A DNA stretch of 64,000 nt from Patella vulgata (taxonomy: Eukaryota > Mollusca > Gastropoda > Patellidae), in assembly GCF_932274485.2 (NCBI RefSeq), contig NC_065884.2:30771540-30835539 (forward strand), given 5' to 3'. Under the pieces are notes generated by a model. The model worked only from the letters and a program-made list of their open reading frames with translations. It was not told the DNA's origin and searched no databases. Each line of letters begins with the position of its first letter. Position 1 is the stretch's first letter. A program made the translations under genes and the position numbers. This document shows positions 23,960 through 35,640 of this stretch, in pieces.

Positions 23960-25330
23960 CTATAAATAAATATCTGGCACATTTATATTTTCAGTGATTG
24001 TGGAAGTGTGTGTGTTTGCGAGGGGGGTGGGTATTCAATGTTAAAAAAACGGGCCTTAATACGAAATTCCAGATAACATGCTGTATCAGTGTAAAGCACG
24101 TTCATTGCCCTTTTCAAACATGTAAATAATTTTCTGGCACATTCATATTTCCTAACCTCGATAAACGATCAAAGTTGGATGGTGTTAAACGCTATTAAGT
24201 GATTTGGGGGTCACATCATACGACTCCGACTATCATCGGATTCGGAGTAGGGCCTATCTTTGAAAAAAAATTCTATCACTATCACTATCACACTCATTTA
24301 CCTAGAATCTGACGAACTTCTTACATCTAGTACTATCTATGATCGACTGCAAAATCATCGACATAGGCCTACACCTACTACTGACGCGGACGACGCTTCG
24401 AAAAGGGGATATTAATTTACATTTCGTTGCTATGGTTACATCAGTCATTTCTATTGCAAGATTTTGAAAGCGTGACGGTTTCGCCATAGAATGCACAGTT
24501 TTAACATAGAAAGATAACATAACTGTTATATCTTGATCCACGTAATAATATTATTAAAATTACACTGGTCACGTTCGAAATTCTCCGAACAAGAAAGAGA
24601 AGCGTGTTTTGACATGGCCTCGTTGACATCGCCGTGTCCAGACCTGTGTTCTGCGTGTTGTCTCGCTTGGAATTTTTTTTTTTTTAAAATAACACGTGCT
24701 TCCTGATTTATTGTTGGTGCTATTAGTATATCCCCAAGCCACGCAATTAACCATGTTTATGCATCCAGTTAGTCAAAATGACAGCATGAACTGCTCAGTC
24801 GCAATAGCCTTCTATAGGAAAATTCACAACGCCTGTCGTCTCTAGCGTCATTCACGGAAAAAATCAAAACGAGGCTGTAGATATGCATAAATGTCAATTC
24901 GGTTTTTTTGGGATATATTTTTCCTTTGTAAAATTATTCAGACTGACATTTAAAATTTCGCAGGGCCAAAAATATTCTAATATTAACGTTATTTTTCATA
25001 TTAAAACAACGTTTTGCGGTATTCTGTATTAAAAACACGTTAATTCTCGTTTAACTACGTAAATAATTTTCTGGCACAGTTATATTTTCATACCTTGAAA
25101 AACGTCGGGTGGTACGAAACTCTATTAAATGACGGGAGTAGAGGTATTTAAAGTAAAAAAAACCCCGGGTCTTCCAGATATCACTGAAATACACGTTGAT
25201 TGCTCTGTTCATATATATATGCAAATAATTATCTGGTACATTCATATTTTCGCAACATAAAAAAATATTTAAAGTTGAAGTGAAGGGGATGGGGGGGGGG
25301 GTATTTGACCTAAAGATGCGGGGTTTAATC
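23960..25330. repeat. Diverged tandem repeat, unit about 150 bp, interrupted
   Basis: Four units start with a variant of AAATAATTTTCTGGCACATTC followed by ATATTTTC, near 23966, 24124, 25063 and 25213. Spacings of about 150 within each pair suggest a tandem array that was later split by about 0.8 kb of other DNA (24260-25050). Each unit has a G-rich stretch and a CTATTAA block. The units are much diverged. Confidence 0.5.
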
Positions 25331-25499
25331 CAAAATTCCGTATATCTAAACTAAACTAGAGCATCGCTAACGCTGCAATGTGCGTCTACATTCCTGCTTT
25401 CATTGACATGGTACTTTTTTAAAAGAAGAGAATGAAATAGCTGCAATGACTTTAATATGACAAGAGGCAAAGAAGGCTAGTCGTTGGGTTTGTTTTGCA

Positions 25500-27160
25500 A
25501 AATTTAGAGACTAAATATTAACAAAACATTGGGTGTGACAGCGCCCTAGGCGGTCGGGGCATGCACCAAAATAAATAATTGCTGTCTTTACGGTATAAGG
25601 AATAAATATGCAAAGTTCCAAGATGATCCATTCAGAATTGCAGCCTGTAGATGATAAATACAAAAATTGGGCGTGGCTCTGCTTCTGGGGGTTGAATTTG
25701 GAACAATATAAATAGGTACCACCCTGCTATTGAAATGATTGATATGCTGAATTTGAACAAAATCTGTTAATCATAGCAAAATGTACAGTATTTACAGACA
25801 AAAAAGTGGGTGTGGTACCACACTCCTGGGGGTCAAGACATGTACCAACATAAATAGTTGCTATTCTTACAGGAATATGTCAAGTTCCAAGATGATTCAT
25901 TCTGAATTCCAGCCTGCAGTCAAAAACACAAAGATTGGGCGTTGGACATGAACCAATATAAATAGGTACAACCCTATGACGGATCATTCCGAATTGGATC
26001 CAAATCTGTTAATAATTGCAGTCTATATCATTTACAGACAAAATATTAACAAAAAGTGTGTGTGGCGCCGCCCAAAGATACGGGTGTGTGTGTGGGGGGG
26101 GGGGATCATGCACCAATCCATTCGGAATTGCGGCCTTCGGGTGTTAAACACATAAATTGGCGTGGCTCTGCCCTTGGTGGTCGGGACTTGTACCAAAATC
26201 AATAGTTGCCGTCCTTAGGCTATAAGGAATATATATGCCAAGTTCCAAGACGATCCATAAAAACTGTGGCCTGTAGGCAATACACAGACACACAAAGAAA
26301 ACGTGGGTGTGGCTCTGTCCCTGGGGTCAGGCATTCACAAATAGGGATCATCCTTAAGAATTGCGGCCTGTAGGCGAAACAGCCACACACAACAATTGGG
26401 CGTGGCTCTGTTCAAAGAGATCGGGCATCCACCAAAAAATGAAATGAAATGGGGTTTAACGTCCTACTGTTCTGCTCCTAAATTGGGCTAATGAAGACGG
26501 GCATACGCCATACAGTGTGCTATGAGGGAAATTTTGCCCGGGCAGCGGCGCTACGGCCTACTCTTATATCGAATTCCAACTGTCAAGGGATATTTTACGT
26601 GCACGCCAATATGTACGCGGTACCTCCGGTTTTCGTCACATCCGAACGACTAGACAGCTGTCCTCGTCAGGCCCTCCGTCCTGCTTCAATGACAAGGGAA
26701 AAAACCACGCCGGAAAATCTGGAAGAACTTTCTCGGCCAATGCAGGGATCGAACACCCGACCTCCAGGCTAGCGAGCTAGCGTCTTACCCACTTAGCCAC
26801 GTGATCCCCCTATCCACCAAAAATAATAGAGATCATAAGGAATAAGTATGAAAAGTTTTCAAGACAATCGATTAAGAATTGCGGCCTGTAAGCGACACAC
26901 AGACACTCAAAAAGAAAATGGGCGTGGCACTGTCCCGGGGGGGGGGGGCATGCACCACAAACAATAGGAATGTTCCTTGGGGCATAAGGAATAAGTATGC
27001 AAAGTTTCAAGATGATACGTTAAGAAATGCGGCCTGTAGACGGCAAACAAACAAATACAAGAAATGGGCGTGGTTCTGCCCCTGGGGGTCGGGCGTGCAC
27101 CAAGATCTTTGGGTTATAAACACAAGTTCCATCAAAATCGGATCAAAATTATGACCTCTA
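25500..27160 (+). repeat. Satellite-like tandem array with GGGCGTGGCTCTG motif
   Basis: About ten units, spaced roughly 95-145 bases, each carry GGGCGTGGCTCTGCCCCTGG or a variant, then GTCGGGCATGCACCAAAA, TATAAGGAATAAGTATGCAA, AAGATGATCC and ATTGCGGCCTGTAGGCGA. Motif copies begin near 25531, 25673, 25808, 26159, 26303, 26399, 26920 and 27066. A SINE has inserted at 26439-26811. The same satellite in the opposite direction is found at 40235-41000. Open frames inside it are by-products of the repeat. Confidence 0.85.
26439..26811 (-). repeat. SINE family A, full-length, inserted in the satellite with target duplication
   Basis: In reverse complement it has the whole tRNA-like head with both promoter boxes, the body and the GGACGTTAAACCCC end with ATTTC tail. 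It is flanked by ATCCACCAAAAA on both sides (26427-26438 and 26812-26823), a 12-base target duplication copied from the satellite unit. That duplication is still perfect, so the insertion is fairly recent relative to the array. Confidence 0.92.
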
Positions 27161-27640
27161 GAGGGTCCACAACCTTGATATACCATATTTTTACACTATT
27201 TGCGTACGAGGGGTGGCCATTTTGTCCGGCAGTTTTGGTCCGATTTTCACGAAATTCGAACTCGAGCGTCATTACAGCGTAACAGTGATATATTCAGACG
27301 GTTTTTTTTCGTACAATCAGGGGCAATCATTCAGAAAGTTGCGATCCGATATGCACAAATATCGGCAACTAAGATATTTGGGTTATAAACATGCGTTTTA
27401 AGTTTTCATCAAAATCAGATGAAAAATTGTGACCTCTAGGGTGTCCACAATCAGGGGCCATAATCCATGAAGTTATGGTCCAATATATACCAATATCGAA
27501 AGGAATCGAGATCTTTGGGGGATAAACCTATATTTTAAGTTTCGTCAAAATCGAATTAATATTGTGACTTGTAGAGTGTCAACAAACAAATTGTGGACGG
27601 ACAGGGGCGACGACAATATACGTCCACATGAAAATGTGGG
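27161..27640. repeat. Repeat with ATCAAAATCGG and GTGACCTCTAG blocks
   Basis: Three loose units contain a TTTGGGTTATAAAC or TTTGGGGGATAAAC block, then a TCAAAATC block, TTGTGACCTCTAG or a variant, and GGGTGTCCACAA. They continue directly from the satellite at 27160 and end in GGACGGACAGGGGCGACGAC near 27600, a block also seen in diverged form around 21740. This looks like one dispersed repeat family whose 5' part is the satellite unit. Confidence 0.5.
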
Positions 27641-27808
27641 CGTATAAAAATCGTCGTTGTTTTCTTCAAAGAAATGTGTCACTGTCCAATAGGAACCGAA
27701 TTACTAAAAATAGACGATGAAAACAAAATGTGGGTGTATAAAAATCCTCGTTGTTTTCTTCAAAGAAATGTGTCACTGTCCAATAGTAACCTAATTACTA
27801 AAACTAGA
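27634..27808. repeat. Tandem duplication of about 93 bp
   Basis: The stretch beginning GTGGGCGTATAAAAATCGTC and running through AAAGAAATGTGTCACTGTCC appears twice in succession, with a few changes (GTGGGTGTATAAAAATCCTC in the second copy). Confidence 0.8.
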
Positions 27809-27973
27809 CTATACTTTGAATTTATCTCATTTGTCGAAGGCTCGGATTAGCCATACCAATCACGCGATTTCATTGCAGTCAGCGAATTTCTTATAGTGTG
27901 CCAGCTTGATTTCCTCTTATCGTTTGGTGAATATCCTTATAGTGTGCCAGGTTGATCTTGGCGTCGTTTCCGT

Positions 27974-28440
27974 ATGGAGGCAGACCACCATTAATTTCCC
28001 CATTGACTTCAATGTTAATTCTGGCCTCTTTGCCCACCTCCAACTTTTCCCCAAATTTTCGTTGGGCTGAATGCTTTTCACTACAGACAGAGGAACAAAT
28101 GGTCATGTCTTTGCACTAAAATTTGTATGAGGTTGACCACCAAAATTTTGAGATACACAAACTTGAAGAAGCATACTAAAAACATGTAACTAGTTGCCGT
28201 ACATATCGCCGTAGCTAACCTGATAACCCTCTTATCCTTCCGCCTCAAAATCATGAATATTTACCAAAACCTGGCAGAAAATGTTAATTCAAACCCTCTT
28301 CGTCCATTCTAGACCAAAAAATCAACACAAATGGGCATGCAAAAGGGGAGAAAAGAGAGAGAGAGAGAATTGCTATAAATAGACGAACTACAATAGGGTA
28401 CCGAGATGATGAAATTTAATGGTGGTCTGCCTCCTATATA
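27974..28440. repeat. Inverted pair of about 20 bp, TTAATGGTGGTCTGCCTCC
   Basis: GGAGGCAGACCACCATTAA is at 27976-27994 and TTAATGGTGGTCTGCCTCC at 28418-28436, with partial similarity in the flanks. The intervening DNA carries small open frames on both strands and (GA)n near 28350. It may be the ends of a small unclassified element; no target duplication was identified. Confidence 0.4.
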
Positions 28441-29699
28441 TGTTAATAAATCGCGTGATGTACCACATGTGTATATCAAAGTTGGTGATGTGCGTAAGAT
28501 GGTATGTAGAAAGCGTGACGGACAGATGAGATGCGGTAGCGCAAATGTAAAATGCAATGAGAGAAATGTAAAATGTAGACACATCAAAAAAACATTTGTC
28601 ATTTGACGTTTTATATTTAACTTTGACCTTAGAGGTATTTTGACCTTATCATTACCGATATTAGGACTTACACATAATTAATGGAAAATACATTTCAGCA
28701 AAGCATTTAAAATTGGTAGCGATATCCTTCCATAGAACCCAGTGTGTAAAAAAACATTAGCCAGTTTGACTTTTAGCATTTAGTAACCTAAGCTCATCAC
28801 CGTTATTATGATGCATGGCGACGGTAGGATTGGTCCTTTTTGATTCATAATTACATTACAAAGTATTAGTATTCATAGCCAACATAAGTAGAAACGAAAT
28901 TGACATTTACGAATAAGAGCACTCGGTGATTTATCATTTAAACAAGCACTTCAGGCCAGATTCCATTTCGAGATAGATTGTGTAACATACTCAACATTAA
29001 ACTATAAATGTTCCTTTAATCAATGGACTTATGCGTACTACAGGAATCAGACCGTGTTCCAGAGAATCCAATCTCCTTTGGTAAAGAAATCTACAAAAAC
29101 AATAATCAAAATGTCAATGTTTATGACATATATTAATCAGCCACAAAACATCCAGCAAATCACATAGGAAGTGGTTTAATATTAATTGCCGTATTTGATA
29201 TGTTGTTAATTTATTGGCCGGAACGTAATTAGTAGATATATAACAAATTAATATTCGTAATGTAAAGTTCATTATAATGAACAATGTAAAATCCAAGACC
29301 TTTGTTAATATCATACTAATCATGCTAATGGCTTCTTAAAAGATAATTATTAATTATCTTACTTATATGAGCTAAACCTCTTTTATTAAGGTCAGAACCA
29401 AGTATTAAAATAGATTGATCTGGTGTGTTATTTCGATAAACATACGAATATATATTATTGTCTTGAAATGTTAAGCGGTACTCGGCCTGTTTACTAATAT
29501 TACTAAACACAAAATCGGTTATATCTCAACGTTGGCTTTATATACAGACTAAACATTGTCCACGAAGAAAGATTTTAATCCCACAAAAGCAAATGAACAT
29601 ATAAATTCCAATAAGATATTTCTTTTTGGACCAATATCAAAGAGGTCTAGTCATAATCAAGTGTCAATAACACAACATTTCTGACTCCTGTGATTTAGA
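28441..29699. other. Intergenic or intronic DNA, nothing recognised
   Basis: AT-rich. No exon, repeat structure or RNA gene is supported. Confidence 0.4.
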
Positions 29700-29852
29700 A
29701 CATTAACAGAACACAGTTTTTATGGGATACAATCACTAGTTTTATTATCTGTGCTTGATAACGATAAGAGGATACTTGTCGAAACGTCGTGCTTTTAGAA
29801 TAAAACTAACGATTGTATCCCTATATATATAAAAACTGTGTTCTGTTAATGT
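29700..29852. repeat. Hairpin MITE, about 153 bp
   Basis: ACATTAACAGAACACAGTTT is followed by TATGGGATACAATC on the left; the right arm is the reverse complement, ending ACTGTGTTCTGTTAATGT at 29852. The arms are about 45 bases, the loop about 55. Confidence 0.7.
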
Positions 29853-30895
29853 GTTTCCGATCGCTAAATGCCACTTAAAGATTAATTAAGAACATGTTTG
29901 TTCATTACTGGGATCCGACAAGAGAATCTAGATTAATATTCTTTGGGAGCATACAATCAAGCCGTTTTCGTTTCATTTGTATTTTAAACAGCCTCGTCGA
30001 ATGAAGCTGACTTGAAAAAAATTATTACAAGTGGTGAATAGAATATTCCGTTCAGCTCCTAAGGCCATGATGAAATATTAAATGAAGTGAATACTAGTTT
30101 ATTAAAAACAAAACAGGATATATGGGAAAATAAGTACCAGCGTGTCCTATGGAGCAATCAAAATCAAAACAACATAAAGACAAGTATTGTCAAGAAGATA
30201 GTACAAATAAGAACAGGATGTTAGAATGGGGATGTATTATCTGAATCAAGGTATAGTTAGGAAAGGGCACGCTATATACGATGTATGTTTAATTCGACAT
30301 AAAAAGACATACAGCCATACTGTACCAATAGGGAGGGGAAGGGGATATATCGCGAGATTTAGCGCCATATTATTTCTTTACATAATGTATAATGTGAACA
30401 GATTGCCACGTTTTCTAGGTCGATTGCATCGGGAAATTATAGCCCTCTGACACATGTACCTGAGGCAACTGACAAATATTAAGTACGTTGATATTTTCTT
30501 AGCCAAAGAAATATCAATTCAGACAATGACATTTTAATTTGAGCAGATTGAAGAAAAAACAACAAACAAAATGGTACATAAATAAAGCCTATTTAGAGAA
30601 TCGGTAAATGCATTTCTGTTTATCTATGAAATAAATAATTATGTGGTCACGTGCCAGTCGCATATTATTTAATCTAGACACATTTGTTATCCTTCAAATA
30701 AAGATCGAATATTTCGACTCAATTTATCTACATCGCAAAGCTTCTTCTTTCCTTACCGATGGATAATCATAAATAAATGTCCATATTTGTTATTATTTGC
30801 ACATATGCAGACGGGATGTATGTATTTATACAACTCTCTCTCTGACCCATAGTTAAGATTACTCTCTCCCTCACTCTGACCCACATACTTAACAT

Positions 30896-30930
<35 letters not shown>

Positions 30931-31763
30931 AACATAGTTATGGCTTAAATGTAAAGACATCACTCGATTTAGCCTATGGTACTTTTATTTTCTTAAAACC
31001 ATTCGTATTTCTTTCAGCAAATTTGATTCTACCTTCAATAACAAGAAAATTATATTACGTGTTGCAAAAAAAGACGGTTTTGTGCTGCTTTGCCAATTTA
31101 AGGCGCGTCGCTATTCTTGGATTACTGTTAACGGTATCTTAAATTTCAAATTGAAGGTTAGCAGTGGAACACAAATACCGTGTAGGGTACGAGCCAATAC
31201 CAAATAGACAATTGAAAAAATAAAGTATTTGAATGTATTGCGAGAGAATTGATGTGATTGAATAAAAAGTATATATAGCATATAAACCTGGATTAATGGA
31301 TGTTATAAATATTTTATAATCCTATACTAACAAGCAATCGGTGCTTAGCCAGAAATCAATAAAGTGGAATACCATCATTTATAATTGTGCATTCGTGTGG
31401 TCATGTGGATGCCAACGTTTGCCTAGATTGGCTGGCAAGGTACATATTTGCAAAGTTTTGGGCCAGTGTAACGAATTTATATATTACAATTTATAGGCCC
31501 TTTGGCAAAGGTTAGGATAACTAATTCTTTTAAACACTGAGGCATTATTCACGAAAGCTATTAAAAAATTGTAAAAATAATAATCCCTTTTCACAACATC
31601 TGCAAGGTTACAAAAATTCATTAAATTGCTTTTCACAAAATGATGTAGCTTCAGAGTATAAATCCACCGTAGGTGTCAAGTCGGTCTTTAAGTTTGACCG
31701 TAGTTAGCGATCCTCAAAACTAGGTCGACCTATTAGTTGTTTACTAATGACGCAATGCCAAAA
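29853..31763. other. Non-coding DNA with a (CT)n microsatellite
   Basis: A (CT) tract of about sixteen units lies at 30897-30928. A stretch at 30060-30220 rich in AAC and AAA codons may be decayed coding sequence from a retroelement but shows no motif. Nothing else is supported. Confidence 0.4.
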
Positions 31764-32114
31764 TGGAATGAAATGAAATGAAATGGGGTTTAACGTCCTA
31801 CTGTTCTGTTCCGACTGGGATAATGAAGACGGTCATACGCCATACAGTGTGCTGAGGGACATTTTTCCCGGACAGCGGCACTACGTCCTACTCTTATATC
31901 GAATTCCAACTGTCAAGGGATCTTTTACGCGCACGTCAATGTGTACACGGGACCTCTTTCTTTCGTTCCATCCGAACGACTATCCTTTGTCCCTTGCCAG
32001 ATCCCCCGTCCAGCAACATGACCAGGGGGAACTTTCTCGGCCAACGCAGGGATCAAACACGGGACCTCCAGATCAGCGTGCCAACGTCTTACTCACTGAG
32101 CTACCGTGGCTCCC
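31764..32114 (-). repeat. SINE family A, near full-length copy
   Basis: The plus strand starts with GAATGAAATGAAATGAAATG and GGGTTTAACGTCC (tail and 3' end reversed) and finishes with a reversed B box (GGGATCAAACACGGGAC) and A box (TACTCACTGAGCTACCGTGG). A block in the middle is shorter than in the copy at 16287. The 115-codon frame it contains is not a gene. Confidence 0.88.
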
Positions 32115-32814
32115 ACGCCGGATTGCATAAAAGAGTCGTTCAAATAAAACGTCGCTTTAAATTTACATGTTTATTATTTCAGATAGATGTTTATACTTAT
32201 ATGTAATCTATGCATGACATGTGGCAGCTATATAGAGTCACGTGAGTCAACAACAATATATAATTGAAATGTCAAATCAGAGTATGATACAAAAGAGTTT
32301 TAGTATTTGTTGAATGACATCCCGCGGCCCAGTGTTGAGTCTACAAAAAATGTTCATTGCATGCCAAATCCATGTGACGGATGGGAGTTTAACTTTTTTT
32401 AACAACGGGACGAATATAAAAATATGATGAACTTTAAACCACCCAGTCTCAATAATTGAATTCAATCTCTAAAAAGTCTACCCGGAGAATAAAATAATTC
32501 TGTGGTCATTGAACACAACACGAGAAACTGCATATATGGGACGGGTTAAAATTGATTTTTCCTAAGAATAATGTCTTTATGTCGATACATAACTATTAAT
32601 CAAAATAACGACATGATAAATTTTCTTGTCTGTAGACAGAATTAAGCTGATACAAATACTACTTGGATTGGCAAATATAATAGTTTAGATATTTACCCGG
32701 GTTTAGTTGTTTCATGCTATCATTATTAGTCAGTAGAAGCTGGTGTCTTTTAAATCGGTATTATTGTTCAATGGAATCTGCGTTTTCTCCAAGACACGTC
32801 ACCATCAGAATATA
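32115..32814. other. Non-coding DNA, nothing recognised
   Basis: AT-rich stretch between a SINE and a LINE. The last 70 bases may already belong to the decayed LINE. Confidence 0.4.
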
Positions 32815-33853
32815 TTTTGGGGACAAGGTCATCCTTGCGTTTGTATTTCGTTACTTTTAATGCCCATATATTGTGTTTCTTCTCCGCGGGTTTGTCAACT
32901 GGGTTTCCTTTTTGTTCCCATGGCCTTATTCACTTCAATTCTCCAATCGGGCAGGCGATTCCTAAGACCACGACTGAACCAAAAGGTTTCAATAAACCAT
33001 GGTATAGTGATGATTGCAAATCCGCTCTTAAGCGTGATCGTATCCTGAAATGGCTTAAGACCCACCCTTTCATGGAGAATATTGCGGTATGCCCAGCAAA
33101 GAAGTCTTCATGGCAAGCTTATGTTTCAAGTATTACTTCCCGTACCACTTCCAAGTCGGTATGGGATATGATTTGTAGGATTAAAGGTAAAAGTAGCACT
33201 ATCAGTTAATCATCTAAATGTTGATAATTCCACCGTAACAATATTTACAGTTTAGGGGCATTCCGGTGGACAGTTTATACATCGAAGCGCTTGGGCCCTC
33301 ACGAGCAATTATATCTGCTAAAGCCTAGTCATTCCATCATTCAATATTCGCATATGACCCCTTTCTCACTGAGGCTGGTATCGGCCATGACAGTATTCTG
33401 AATACCCCTTTCTTTAGGACACCATACCGTGGGCTATATATATCCTCCCAAGATCGATTTCGATCTTACACAACATGTGTTTCAATCTCTCTTTCGACAG
33501 TTAAGGTCTAAATATGGTGATTATACTCCTATTTCTAGAGATGGTTCGAAAGTTGGTGATCATCGGGTAGCCTCGACTACCGACACTCCATAAAAGACCA
33601 TTTATGTATGTCTTCTCCCTGCTGATTCCATCTTCACAGTTGAAATCCAGACCATTCTTCAGGCCTTGGAGTTTATTCAATTACCATCTGATGTAAATCA
33701 TGATACCTTTACGGATTCGTTGTCCTATACTGCAGCACCAAAGCATAAACAGCTTGATCGCCCATTAGTAGCAGACATTTATCGTCTGCTGCTATCATAC
33801 GAGTTCATAAGCATACGAATCCTTTGCTGGCTCCCAAGTCATATCGATATATA

Positions 33854-35380
33854 CTATTCAAAAAAAGTAGGGAATATTTGATTTTGGGGGCATAATACTA
33901 AAATATGCAAATGACTACGAAAAAAGTCACTATAGAACCTAACAGAAGAAACATTTCCAGTTACATGTGACGCCCAAACGCACCAATAGCTACCGCATGG
34001 AATGCAGGTGATGCTTGGGATCATCATGGGGGTCCAACCCAAGATTTGCACGACTCTGACTTTGAATGTTACAGTCATTGTGGCATTGAATTCCAGGGTG
34101 GAAACATCAGTTTAATTGTTTTAGTGACCAGGAAACAAATTTTGATATGCGTCGGCTTACCCAAAATGAAAGGTTACGTGCCCTTGGCATGCTACAGATC
34201 AGCACAACACAGGCGGTTGTGGCGCGGACGATGAATGTTTCTCAGTCTGTCATAAGCAGGCTATGGTCCAGATACCGTGATACACAATCTGTACAGGACA
34301 GACCACGCTCAGGTCGACCAAGGGCGACAACTCAAGCCCAGGATCGATTTATCCGTACCTTGGCCTTGAGAAATCGTGTCATCACAGCAAATCAGATCAG
34401 CGCTCGTCTTCAAACAGACACTGGTGTGAGAGTGAGTGGCCAGACGATTCGGAATCGACTGCATAGGGGTCTCCTTCGCGCCTGACGTCCTCGCGTGATC
34501 CCTTGTTTGAGAGATCATCACATTCAGGCAAGACGTCGTTGGTGTAGGGATCGTCAACACTGGGATAATCGACGCTGGAGCAATGTGATGTTTTCAGATG
34601 AGTCAAGGTTCACTGTTGATTTTTTGGACAGACGTAGGAGGGTGTGGCGTTGTCGAAACGAGCGCTTCCAAGACGTTAACGTCATCAGACATGATCGATT
34701 TGGGGGTGGTTCTGTTATGGTGTGGGGAGGCATCACTGTTGCTGGAAGAACGGCTTTACATGTTGTTGCAGGGCGTGTTACAGGCCAGTACTACCGGGAC
34801 AACATCTTGGCAGTCCATGTTGTGCCGTTCGCACGACGTCATGGCCGCCGTTTCATCTTCCAGGATGACAACGCAAGATGTCACAGGGCCAGGATCGTTA
34901 CAGGTTACCTCCAACAACAGAACATCACCACATTACCTTGGCCAGCACTGAGTCCCGACCTCTCCCCCATCGAGCATGTCTGGGACATGCTTGGACAGAG
35001 GTTACGTCAACGTCAACAACGTCCTGCCAATGTCCAAGAACTTGCTGCTGCGTTGCAACAGGAATGGGACAATCTGGACCAAAATGACCTTAGACGTCTC
35101 ATTAGGAGTATGCCACGTCGGATCAATGCTTGTTTGGCAAACAGAGGAGGATTTAGCCGTTACTGACTTGGTTGTGATGCTGTGGTAACTTTGCTGTTTG
35201 ACCCCGGGTATCATTTTACCCTTATAATGGTCAGCCTGTGCCTTACTTAGTCTAACGATCATTTGGAATAAATCGATGAATGTGAACTTCATTTCATTTT
35301 GTCATTTGTTTCTTCGTCAGTTTCATTAGGTGACTTTAATAACACTTAAAAATCAAATATCCCCTACTTTTTTTGAATAG
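33854..35380 (+). mobile_element. Tc1-like DNA transposon, copy 1, near complete
   Basis: The element has inverted ends of 32 bases with one mismatch, starting CTATTCAAAAAAAGTAGGG, and is flanked by TA on both sides (33852-33853, 35381-35382), the target duplication of Tc1/mariner elements. Length is 1527 bp. It encodes one transposase frame. It sits inside the RNase H region of a LINE, which continues on both sides. A second copy at 53608-54911 is almost identical over shared parts, so the family moved recently. Confidence 0.93.
34147..35166 (+). pseudogene. Tc1-like transposase (DD34E), one in-frame stop
   Basis: The reading starts with M-R-R-L-T-Q-N-E-R and would be 339 residues. An amino-terminal helix-turn-helix (T-T-Q-A-V-V-A-R-T-M-N-V-S-Q-S-V-I) binds the inverted ends; G-R-P-R is the AT-hook-like linker. 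The catalytic triad is D in F-S-D-E-S-R-F (near 34600), D in Q-D-D-N-A-R-C-H (near 34868) and E in S-P-I-E-H-V-W-D (near 34972), with 34 residues between the last two. The frame is closed by a TGA at 34483-34485, where copy 2 has CGA (Arg). Apart from this stop the frame looks whole, so the copy is only just inactivated, or the base is a sequencing difference. Confidence 0.92.
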
Positions 35381-35640
35381 TATAATAGGCAACAATCAAG
35401 CAGACATAGCTGGCAAGTCTGCTTTAGATCTTCCCATCTCCGAATTCTATATGCCTTTTAAAAAATTTTAATCTATAATAAATACATTTATTTGTGGCCA
35501 CTGGCAACGGTCTTGGGATCTTTGTTTATAATAATGCATGAATTATGGGATTTATTACGGAAACTGGCACTACTCTTCAAACGAAACAATATGAACGCCC
35601 GGTATACAGATAACTAAATATTATCAAACAATACTATTTA

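Larger units (their letters stand above)
32815..35640 (+). mobile_element. Decayed LINE (RNase H-bearing class), split by a Tc1-like transposon
   Basis: Around 32985-33195 the frame reads K-P-W-Y-S-D-D-C, later S-W-Q-A-Y-V-S-S-I-T-S and V-W-D-M-I, the linker between endonuclease and reverse transcriptase in I/Jockey-type LINEs. The reverse transcriptase itself is missing (33200-33450 keeps only fragments). RNase H motifs follow: D-G-S-K near 33545, A-L-E-F-I-Q and F-T-D-S-L-S near 33665-33725, and C-W-L-P-S-H-I-D at 33822-33845. Directly after the Tc1-like insertion the text resumes with G-N-N-Q-A-D-I-A-G-K-S-A (35388-35425), the last RNase H motif. A weak C-G-H-W-Q-R-S-W follows near 35495. 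Several stops and shifts show it is dead. Confidence 0.75.

Noticed and set aside
25500-27160. Regularly spaced repeats as a CRISPR array
   Set aside because: Units are long and diverged, spacers are not distinct from the repeats, and the DNA is animal nuclear; it is a satellite.
29755-29805. A hammerhead-like core (TTGATAACG ... CGAAACGTC) suggesting a Penelope-type ribozyme
   Set aside because: The CTGANGA box is not intact and the helices do not pair well by eye; the stretch is the loop of a small MITE.
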